From contig JAGTWN010000004.1 of NCBI GenBank assembly GCA_018842655.1, forward strand, positions 1,426,001 to 1,490,000: 64,000 bases of DNA. Reading direction: 5' to 3'. Position 1 is the stretch's first letter. The number at the start of each line of letters is the position of its first letter. The position numbers and the translations under genes were made by a program. This document shows positions 56,834 through 64,000 of this stretch, piece after piece. The notes below the pieces were generated by a model. That model saw nothing but the letters and a program-made list of their open reading frames with translations. It did no database searches and had not been told where the DNA came from. This stretch comes from Candidatus Pantoea haifensis (GTDB lineage Bacteria; Pseudomonadota; Gammaproteobacteria; Enterobacterales; Enterobacteriaceae).

Positions 56834-57604
56834 TCAAACTATGACAGGCTGATCGCTCCCCAGAAAAAGGGTTAAGCCGTCACGCGCAGGCTGAACCTGC
56901 TCAGGCAAACGATTGTTTGCTAACCAGTTATCCATCTCATGACTCAGATGCGTAAGCCAGGCCTGACGCGGTGCTAACCGCTCAATAATCGCTAACGCCT
57001 GAGTGACATCATTGTGGTTACGCGCCTCGCTGCCCGGCGGATCGTTGCAGTCCACCACGAGTTGATCGAGCGGTTGCCCGCTGAGGTATTCATGGGTTTC
57101 GGGTGGCAAGCCGCAGGTGTCGCACAGCCACGCCAGGCGGGTGCCATGCCAGTCAAACAGATAGCCGTGCGTGAGGCGCGAATGTTGGAGCGGCAGCGGC
57201 GTAACCAGCAGGTTGCCAAACTGATGCGGCACAAACGGCGTCAGCGGCGGGCGGAAATCGAGTAAGCCCGGATGTTTAAACAGATCGTCGCTGCCCTTTT
57301 CATCGGGCGGTCCCCACACCGGAATCGGTGTGCCTTTGCCCCAGCGCAGCATGAATAAGCCCTGAACGTGATCCATGTGATAGTGCGTCAGCAGAATGCG
57401 TGTCAGTTCGCCCGGTTGAAAACGCTCAGTCAGTAACGGCAGCCCGGCGTCCAGCAAAATCCGCTCATTACCGATCTCAATCAGGGCGCTACAGGGTGCC
57501 CGTTTGCGTTTTTCATCGCGCCGGGCGCGGCTACAGGCCGGACAGTCACAGCCAAACAGCGGCGCAGCGGTGACGCCACCCGTTCCCAGAAAGGTCAGTT
57601 TCAT
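56834..57604 (-). CDS. phnP: PhnP, cyclic ribose phosphate phosphodiesterase
   Basis: 256 residues, metallo-beta-lactamase fold with LTHYHMDHVQGLF (HxHxDH), FLGTGGVTAAPLFGCDCPAC at the start (structural zinc Cys) and a late LTHLSHEMDN. It opens 5-phosphoribosyl-1,2-cyclic phosphate released by C-P lyase. Overlaps phnN by 4 nt. Confidence 0.94.
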   Translation of the reverse strand: MKLTFLGTGGVTAAPLFGCDCPACSRARRDEKRKRAPCSALIEIGNERILLDAGLPLLTERFQPGELTRILLTHYHMDHVQGLFMLRWGKGTPIPVWGPPDEKGSDDLFKHPGLLDFRPPLTPFVPHQFGNLLVTPLPLQHSRLTHGYLFDWHGTRLAWLCDTCGLPPETHEYLSGQPLDQLVVDCNDPPGSEARNHNDVTQALAIIERLAPRQAWLTHLSHEMDNWLANNRLPEQVQPARDGLTLFLGSDQPVIV

Positions 57605-58136
57605 CTGTGCGACTCCAGTAACTGGCGCAACTGCTGTACCGTCTCTGCCAGTGCGCCATCGTTATTGAGTATCAGACAGCCCTCTGGCTGCGGTTGTGTT
57701 GCGCGCTCCAGGCGTCGGGCAATCTGCGCTTCACTCTCCCGACCGCGCTGGCGCAGTCGGGCTGCCAGCACGTCGGGCGACACTACCAGGCAGATCGGCA
57801 AGAGCTGCGTACCATAATGCTGTTGTGCCTGCGCCAGATGCAGCCGTGATCCGTTGACCACCACGCTCAACCCCTGCTGTAACCACAGGTCAACCTCGCA
57901 ACCGATGCCGTAATAAAAACCGTGTGCCTGCCAGCTAACCCCGAACAGCCCCAGCGCCGCGCGCCGGGTAAACTCGGTTTCCGTTAAGGCGACGTGATTT
58001 TCACCCCTGCATCAGCGGCGCGCGTAATGTAGCGATGGGCGATCAGCAGCCCGTCAGGCGGCACTTCCCGCAGCGCATTAAGCAGGCTGTCCTTGCCCGA
58101 TCCCGACGGACCTGTCAGCCAGATCAGCCGCGCCAT
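57601..58136 (-). CDS. phnN: PhnN, ribose 1,5-bisphosphokinase (frame broken)
   Basis: 178 residues when repaired. N-terminal P-loop [17 protein letters not shown], then [11 protein letters not shown]. The frame breaks at a G-run near 58003-58006 (four, five needed), restoring [20 protein letters not shown]. Makes PRPP from ribose 1,5-bisphosphate. The ATG overlaps the phnM stop by one base (TGATG). Confidence 0.92.
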
Positions 58137-59284
58137 CAGTAAACCTGCCTGCCCTGTGACCATACGTGGCGGATATGCGGATGACCGTGATCGGTATGGG
58201 CCAGTACCACATCGGCACGACGGCCTTCCGCGATCACCCCGCGATCCTCCAGCTTTAGCGCCCGGGCGGGGTTACGTGTCACCAGTGCAATTGCCTGGGG
58301 CAAATCCAACGCATTGCGCTCGTCGGCTGCCAGACGAAACGCGGCATCCAGCAGGCTGCCGGGATAGTAATCTGATGAGAGAATATCGAGCAGCCCCTGC
58401 GCTGCCAGCTCCCAGGCCGCAACGTTGCCAGAATGTGACCCGCCCCGCACGATATTTGGTGCGCCCATCAAAACCTGCATCCCGCGATGACGTGAAGCGC
58501 GTGCTGCTTCCAGCGTGGTAGGAAACTCAGCGATGGCGCTGCCCACGCCAAAGGATTCGTCAACGTGTGCTGCCGTTGCATCATCATGGCTGGCGAGGGC
58601 GATATGGCGCTCGCGGCACAGCGCAGCAATAGCCTGACGATTTGGCTGTGACCAGACGGCGGCCAGCGCCAGTTGGTCATGCTCGAACGCATCCATTTGT
58701 TCATCGTTGAGCTGATATTTGCCCTGATAATATTCGCGGTATTTATCCAGCGACGCATACTGCCGCTGGCCTGGCGAATGGTCCATCAGCGACACCAGTG
58801 CCAGTTCCGGGGTGGTCATCAAAGCTTCAAACAGCGGCAGCGTGGTGTGATGCGGCAGTTCACAACGCAGATGTAGCAGATGTTCGGCACGGTTTAGCCC
58901 TTTACGGTTGCTGTCGCGGATCGCATCGATCATTTTGCTCAGGTTATCGAGGCGATGCCCGCCGTCCCGCACGTCGCCAACGCCAATCGCATCCAGCACC
59001 GTGGTAATGCCGCTTGCCACCATCAGCGCATCGTGGCTACTCATTGCGGAGTGGGCTGGCCAGTCAACTTTCGGACGCGGCGTAAAAAACTTGTCAAGAT
59101 TATCGGTATGCAGTTCAACCAGGCCCGGCAACAGAAATGCGCCTTCCCCATCCAGTGCGGCTGGCTGCTGGCTACGGGTTTCGCTGAAGCTGGCGATCAC
59201 CCCGTCACGCATCTCCAGCGATCCGGCGACCACTTCATCTTCCAGCACCAGCTTAACGTTATTAACGATTATGCTTCTGATCAT
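58136..59284 (-). CDS. phnM: PhnM, triphosphate hydrolase of C-P lyase pathway
   Basis: 382 residues, amidohydrolase family. [40 protein letters not shown] and [18 protein letters not shown] carry the metal ligands. It removes diphosphate from the ribose triphosphate phosphonate intermediate. Start overlaps phnL by 4 nt. Confidence 0.95.
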   Translation of the reverse strand: MIRSIIVNNVKLVLEDEVVAGSLEMRDGVIASFSETRSQQPAALDGEGAFLLPGLVELHTDNLDKFFTPRPKVDWPAHSAMSSHDALMVASGITTVLDAIGVGDVRDGGHRLDNLSKMIDAIRDSNRKGLNRAEHLLHLRCELPHHTTLPLFEALMTTPELALVSLMDHSPGQRQYASLDKYREYYQGKYQLNDEQMDAFEHDQLALAAVWSQPNRQAIAALCRERHIALASHDDATAAHVDESFGVGSAIAEFPTTLEAARASRHRGMQVLMGAPNIVRGGSHSGNVAAWELAAQGLLDILSSDYYPGSLLDAAFRLAADERNALDLPQAIALVTRNPARALKLEDRGVIAEGRRADVVLAHTDHGHPHIRHVWSQGRQVY

Positions 59285-59985
59285 GCTTCCGCTCCTGATT
59301 TAACCGGTTGCATGACGTGCAGGCGATCCGCCACCCGTTTACGCACCGCGTCATCGTGGAAAATCCCGACAATTGCGGCACCGCGTGTGCGTGCCTGTTC
59401 AATTAAAGCCACCACGGCTGCGCTGTTGGCACTGTCGAGCGATGCCGTGGGTTCATCCAGCAGCAGCACCGGATAATCGGCGATGAATCCTCGCGCAATG
59501 TTGACGCGCTGTTGTTCCCCGCCGGAAAAGGTCGAGGGTGCCAGCGACCAGAGGCGTTCCGGTACGTTAAGGCGCGTCAGCAGTTCTTTGGCGCGCTTTT
59601 CGCAAAAAGCCCGTTCAACACCACGTTCCAGCAGCGGTTGCATAACAATCTCCAGCGTCGGTACGCGCGGTATCACACGCAGAAACTGACTGACCCAGCC
59701 AATCGTGTCGCGGCGAATGGCAATAATCTGGCGCGCCGGTGCCTGGGCCATATCCACCCATTCGCCATGATGCTGCACCCAGATATGACCGCTGTTGGCC
59801 TGATAATTACCATACAGCGCCCGCAGCAGGGTCGATTTTCCACTGCCTGAATGACCGTGCAGCACAACGCATTCACCCTGACTGACCTCAAGGCTGGCAT
59901 CCTGCAAGACCGGCAGCGCAACGCCGCTCTGGTTATGCAGCACAAAGGTTTTGTATAAATTCTCGACGCGAAGCTGAGTGTTCAT
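59281..59985 (-). CDS. phnL: PhnL, ABC-type protein of the C-P lyase complex
   Basis: 234 residues. Walker [19 protein letters not shown], signature [20 protein letters not shown], Walker [14 protein letters not shown]. Needed with PhnGHI to form the ribose-phosphonate intermediate; no membrane partner. Between phnK and phnM. Confidence 0.94.
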   Translation of the reverse strand: MNTQLRVENLYKTFVLHNQSGVALPVLQDASLEVSQGECVVLHGHSGSGKSTLLRALYGNYQANSGHIWVQHHGEWVDMAQAPARQIIAIRRDTIGWVSQFLRVIPRVPTLEIVMQPLLERGVERAFCEKRAKELLTRLNVPERLWSLAPSTFSGGEQQRVNIARGFIADYPVLLLDEPTASLDSANSAAVVALIEQARTRGAAIVGIFHDDAVRKRVADRLHVMQPVKSGAEA

Positions 59986-59995
59986 GTGAATTACC

Positions 59996-60757
59996 TTAAT
60001 TGAGCACCGAGGAAACCAGCAGTTGTGTATAAGGATGATGCGGATCGTCCAGTACGCGATCGGTTAACCCGCTCTCCACCACGCGGCCCTGTTTCATCAC
60101 CAGCAGGCGGTGCGCCAGCAAACGCGCCACGCCGAGATCGTGAGTCACAATCACAACAGCCAGATTGAGTTCCCGCACCAGCGTCCGCAGCAGATCAAGC
60201 AGACGCGCCTGTACTGACACATCCAGTCCTCCGGTTGGCTCATCCATAAACACCAGCTTTGGCTCTGTGACCAGGTTACGCGCTATCTGCAAACGCTGCT
60301 GCATCCCGCCGGAAAAGGTGGTGGGCAAATCATCAATGCGGTTCGCGGCGATCTCCACTTCCTGTAACCAGTGGCTGGCCTGCGCCCGGATGTCGCCGTA
60401 ATGACGATGGCCGACCGCCATCAAACGCTCGCCAATATTGCCGCCCGCCGTTACCTGCGCACGTAAACCGTCCAGCGGATGTTGATGCACCACGCCCCAT
60501 TCGGTGCGCAGCAAACGACGGCGATCGCTTTCGCTCATCTGATAAAGATCGTGCTCACCATAAAAGAGAGTGCCCTGCTGCGGCGTTAAGCGCGCAGACA
60601 GGCTGCGCAGTAACGTGGTTTTTCCTGAGCCTGACTCCCCGACAATGCCTAATACTTCGCCGGGATAGAGATCAAAGCTGACCTCTTCAAACCCCTTGCC
60701 TGGTGCATAGAGGTGCGTAAGGTTATTCACCGCAAGCAGCGGCTGATCACTGTGCAT
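59996..60757 (-). CDS. phnK: PhnK, ABC-type protein of the C-P lyase complex
   Basis: 253 residues. Walker [19 protein letters not shown], signature [19 protein letters not shown], Walker [14 protein letters not shown]. It binds the PhnGHIJ core. The start at 60757 (MHSDQPLL) overlaps the end of phnJ by 11 nt; the longer frame to 60805 is not needed. Confidence 0.94.
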   Translation of the reverse strand: MHSDQPLLAVNNLTHLYAPGKGFEEVSFDLYPGEVLGIVGESGSGKTTLLRSLSARLTPQQGTLFYGEHDLYQMSESDRRRLLRTEWGVVHQHPLDGLRAQVTAGGNIGERLMAVGHRHYGDIRAQASHWLQEVEIAANRIDDLPTTFSGGMQQRLQIARNLVTEPKLVFMDEPTGGLDVSVQARLLDLLRTLVRELNLAVVIVTHDLGVARLLAHRLLVMKQGRVVESGLTDRVLDDPHHPYTQLLVSSVLN

Positions 60758-61594
60758 GTTGTTGTTCCTGCTGCTGGTGGCAAAAATCGGTATCGGAGCA
60801 CACAAACATGCGCGTGCCCTGATCGTCCATCACCACTTCATCAAGATAGCTGTGGCGTGAACCGCACAGCGCGCAAGGCTCTTCCCACTTTTGCACGCTA
60901 AACGGGTGATCGTCGAAATCGAGACTTTCCACTTTGGTATAGGGGGTAATGCGTAGATGCGCTTTTCACGTCCGGCACCAAACAGTTGTAGTGCGGGCAT
61001 CATGTGCATTTTCGGGTTATCGAATTTGGGAATTGGCGAGGGGTCCATCACATAGCGATCGTTGACCTTAACCGGATAGGCATAGGTAGTGGCAATGTGG
61101 CCGTAGCGGGCAATATCTTCATACAGTTTAACCTGCATGATGCCGTACTCTTCCAGCGCGTGCATGGTGCGCGTTTCGGTTTCACGCGGCTCAATGAAGC
61201 GCAGTGGCTCCGGGATCGGCACCTGAAAGATCAGGATTTGATCTTCAGCAAGCGGCGTTTCAGGAATGCGGTGTCGCGTCTGGATCAGCGTGGCGTCCAG
61301 GGTACGTTCGGTGGTTGCCGCCCCGCTCACGCGCTGGAAAAAACGGCGAATTGATACCGCGTTGGTCGTATCATCCGCGCCCTGATCGATCACTTTCAGC
61401 ACATCCTGATCGCCGATGACGCTGGCCGTGACCTGAATACCGCCGGTGCCCCAGCCATACGGCATCGGCATTTCGCGTCCGGCAAACGGCACCTGATAAC
61501 CTGGAATCGCCACCGCTTTTAAAATCGCGCGGCGAATGGTGCGCTTGGTTTGCTCATCCAGATAGCCGTTGTTATAACCGCTCAGTTCAGCCAT
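60747..61594 (-). CDS. phnJ: PhnJ, radical-SAM C-P lyase (frame broken)
   Basis: 282 residues when repaired. Catalytic subunit that cleaves the C-P bond. Near the C-terminus lie CALC and VCSDTDFC, the four Cys of its iron-sulfur site. GYQVPFAGREMPMPYGWGTG and GADDTTNAVSIRRFF are PhnJ hallmarks. The frame breaks at a C-run near 60942-60946 (five, six needed), restoring IYALPPYTKVESLDFDDH. Overlaps phnI by 8 nt and phnK by 11. Confidence 0.95.
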
Positions 61595-62664
61595 GGTTGC
61601 GCTCCTGATGCTCCTGACGCAGCCGCTTCAACAGTTCCAGTTCCGCCTGGAAATCGACATAGTGCGGCAGTTTTAAGTGGGATACGAAGCCAGCCGCTTC
61701 GACATTATCAGCGTGTGACAGCACAAACTCTTCATCCTGCGCCGGACTGGTGATGCGCTCACCGTGTTCCTGGGTTTGCAGGGCACGATCCACCAGCGCC
61801 ATCGCCATCGCTTTACGCTCGGCACGTCCAAACACCAGGCCGTAGCCGCGAGTAAAGTGCGGCGCATCGACGCCATTACTGGTGAAGCCATTAACCATTT
61901 CGCATTCGGTCAGCAGCAGTTCGCCAATCTCCAGTTCAAAGCCCAGCTCTTCCGGGCAGACGCTGACGCTGACAAAACCGGTGCGGATTTCTCCCGCAAA
62001 CGGATGGGTGCGGCCATAACCGCGCTGGGTTGAATAGCCGAGCGCCAGCAGGAAACCTTCGTCACCCCGGACTAACTGTTGCAGCCGCGCGGCGCGTGAG
62101 GCGGGAAAGCCCATGGGTTCACGGGTGATGTCAGCGGGTTCGCTGCCGTCATCCTCTTCCCGCGCAGCCAGACCTTCCGCACTCATCATGCTGAACATAT
62201 GAGGGCAACTCGTCGGCAGCGCCTGATCGCCTCGCGGCGCGGCGAGGCGTTTCACCATTTGCTAACAGGGTGAAATCCAGCAAACGGTGACTGTAATCGT
62301 AGGTTGGCCCAAGTACCTGGCCGCCAGGCAAATCTTTGTAGACCGCTGAAATGCGGCGTTCAATGTGCATTTCAGCGGTTGCCAGCGGCATGCTTTCCGC
62401 CAGGCGCGGCAGCGTAGTGCGATAGGCGCGCAGCAGGAAGATTGCTTCCACTAAGTCGCCGCTCGCCTGTTTAATTGCCAGCGCCGCCAGTTCGGGATCG
62501 TAGATGCCGCCTTCTGTCATCACCCGGTCTACCGCCAAACCCAACTGTTGCGCTACCTGATCGCAGCCCAGCTCAGTGGTCTGACGATCGCCACGGCGTA
62601 AATCTGCCTGTAGCTGATGGGCATTGGCTATCGCCTTTTCGCCCCCTTTCACCGCGACGTACAT
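61587..62664 (-). CDS. phnI: PhnI, C-P lyase core subunit (frame broken)
   Basis: About 358 residues. [18 protein letters not shown] at the start; AVDRVMTEGGIYDPELAALA, LGPTYDYSHRLLDFTLLANG; after the break GDEGFLLALGYSTQRGYGRT, ECEMVNGF and LKLPHYVDFQAELELLKRLR. The break lies between 62210 and 62250, where the repetitive CGCCGCGCCGCG run has a net gain of one base (or loss of two). ATG 62664 overlaps the phnH stop by one base; a start two codons upstream is unlikely. Confidence 0.93.
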
Positions 62665-63237
62665 CAGCAAACCTCCACGTCGGTGGAACGCGGTACGGCC
62701 ATCATCGCTTCGCCACAGGTGAAAATAAGATCAACACCTTGTGGGAAAGGATGAGGGCGCGACCGCAAATATTCGAGCACGCTTTCAGGCAGCTGCGGCG
62801 CAATAGCGCGCGTTTCACGCAGGCCAGGGCCGGAGAGGCGCAGCGTCAGGCCACCATTCAACGACGGCACTTCAATAATCAGCGTGGTGCTTTTTCCGGT
62901 GCCAGATTATCGCCTGCGGCGAAATGAGCAGGATCAGGCTGGGATGCTGCATGACTCAGGGCAAAGGGCGCATCGTAGCTGTCAGTAATCGGTGCGCCGG
63001 TGTGAAAACGCAGGTTATTACGCAGTTGTTCATTATCGATTCGCGCGTCGATCCACAAAGGGCTTTCCTGATCCACCAGCGTCAGTAACACTGCGGTAGC
63101 GGCGGGTGACAGCGCCCCCATCCCTGTTGCAGCGGCAGCGATACCATCACGCCAGGTTCGCTCATGGCTTTGAGAATGCGGCGAAAGGCGCGCTGCGCGT
63201 CTGCCACTGGATGATTAAAACTTGCCAGTAAAGTCAT
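62664..63237 (-). CDS. phnH: PhnH, C-P lyase core subunit (two frame breaks)
   Basis: 191 residues when repaired. [20 protein letters not shown] and [14 protein letters not shown], then [20 protein letters not shown] and [20 protein letters not shown], all PhnH. Breaks, each one base short: G-run near 63117-63122 (restores [12 protein letters not shown]) and A-run near 62891-62896 region (restores [14 protein letters not shown]). The ATG overlaps the phnG stop (TAATG). Confidence 0.92.
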
Positions 63238-63682
63238 TAATTATCTCCGCGTACCAGCGTAAAGAAATCCACTTTGCTACTGGCGATTTCGCGGGCACGC
63301 AGTTGTCGCTGCTCCTCACGCATAGCCGCCAGCGGCGTAATAATTTTTCCTGTAACAGCGCCTGCGTTTCAGGCTGCTGTAACAGCGCATCCAGCAACGC
63401 GCAGCGTTCAGCGTGCGCTTTATCGCGTCCCAGGACATAGCTGTAACCGAGCGTGCCGTCATACAGCTGCACGACGGCGCGCGTAACGGTGGCATCGCCC
63501 ATAACAAAGCGTTTGCCTGTTGCCTCCATGCGCGCCTTAAGGCGCGTCAGACCAATCTCGGCGGGACGGACCAGGCTGAATTCAGGGGTGAGATTGAGCG
63601 CCTTCCAGTGCGCATTGAGCTGCGCGGCGCTGCTGTGTGCCAGCACCGAAAGCCAGTGCTGGCGGGCCGTTTGCTGTTCCAT
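63237..63682 (-). CDS. phnG: PhnG, C-P lyase core subunit (frame broken)
   Basis: 148 residues when repaired. [40 protein letters not shown] and [20 protein letters not shown] mark PhnG. The frame breaks at a T-run on plus (63343-63347; A-run on the coding strand, one short), restoring [20 protein letters not shown] and the stop at 63237. Start directly overlaps the phnF stop. Confidence 0.93.
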
Positions 63683-64000
63683 TAATGCTCCAGTGTCAGT
63701 TCAATCATGTCGCCGCGCGTCAGGCTGACAGAGTATTCCGCCATCGCGCCGTCGGTGGTTGTGTTCAGCGTGCGCACGCACAGCAGCGGTGACTGCAAGG
63801 CAATTTCCAGCTGTTTGCACTCTTTCGCCTGGGCGCGGCGTGTGCTGATACGTGTTTGCGTTCGCACCAGATGTTTTCCGGTGTTGAGAAAGAGATAGTC
63901 ATGCAGCGAGCCGCTGTTGAAGCGTTGCAGCAAGGGCCACCAGCTCAGTTCGGGTAAAAAGTGATTGATGACGCACACCGGCACGCCGTTGACGCGGCGC
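63682..64000 (-). CDS. phnF: PhnF, GntR-family regulator, C-terminal part
   Basis: Only about 105 C-terminal residues are in the window; the gene runs off the right edge. PVCVINHFLPELSWWPLLQR and RTQTRISTRRAQAKECKQLE fit the UTRA effector domain of PhnF. It would be the first gene of this phn cluster and a likely repressor. The promoter and any Pho box lie outside the window. Confidence 0.88.
   Translation of the reverse strand, partial: RRVNGVPVCVINHFLPELSWWPLLQRFNSGSLHDYLFLNTGKHLVRTQTRISTRRAQAKECKQLEIALQSPLLCVRTLNTTTDGAMAEYSVSLTRGDMIELTLEH

Noticed and set aside
1-64000. Treating the many split genes as true pseudogenes
   Set aside because: The breaks cluster in mononucleotide runs, sit in otherwise perfectly conserved sequence and hit unrelated essential-type motility and enzyme genes. 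A read-error explanation is simpler.

Overview
The window looks like chromosome of a plant- or environment-associated enterobacterium, most likely Erwiniaceae (Pantoea/Erwinia-like). Gene order follows the E. coli K-12 fliI-to-amn backbone: fliIJKLMNOPQR, rcsA, dsrB, yodD, a dsrA-like RNA, yedP, yodC, yedI, vsr, dcm, yedJ, mtfA, tRNA-Asn, yeeO, amn. Lineage-specific modules are inserted between these landmarks. No phage, transposase, integrase or CRISPR was seen.

Layout. 1-6648: flagellar export apparatus and switch genes (+). 6649-9741: rcsA with a candidate RcsAB box, then a Tsr/Tar-type chemoreceptor behind a candidate sigma-28 promoter. 9834-15620: small stress genes (dsrB, a Pmp3-like peptide, yodD), two sRNA candidates (one DsrA-like), a two-gene glucosyl/mannosyl-glycerate pathway (yedP plus a glycosyltransferase), yodC, yedI and vsr. 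15953-24321: a tailspike-like beta-helix protein, dcm, a divergent chemoreceptor, an RHH regulator, yedJ, an unknown protein and mtfA. 24425-31693: tRNA-Asn and a peptide-type ABC transporter operon containing a DadA-like FAD oxidoreductase. 31955-40422: yeeO, a LIV-type amino-acid ABC operon with an apparent NtrC/sigma-54 promoter, and amn. 40423-41846: an unusual hairpin-rich repeat mosaic. 41847-43147: purine permease with PurR-like boxes. 43575-53178: a sugar utilisation island (lyxose-isomerase-type enzyme, PfkB kinase, class II aldolase, RbsABC-like transporter) bracketed by a response regulator and a hybrid histidine kinase. 53132-64000: a C-P lyase/phosphonate cluster (phnFGHIJKLMNP-CDEE), cut at phnF by the window end.

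Read quality. About 33 breaks in reading frame fall in some 21 genes. Nearly all are a single base missing from a mononucleotide run, and they hit conserved genes such as fliI, fliP, dcm and phnJ. I treat them as sequencing errors, so these genes are annotated as one CDS each with the break positions given.

Working together: motility and capsule control sit side by side on the left. The right half is mostly nutrient capture: peptides or amines, branched-chain amino acids under nitrogen control, purines, an uncertain pentose/hexose, and phosphonates as a phosphorus source.
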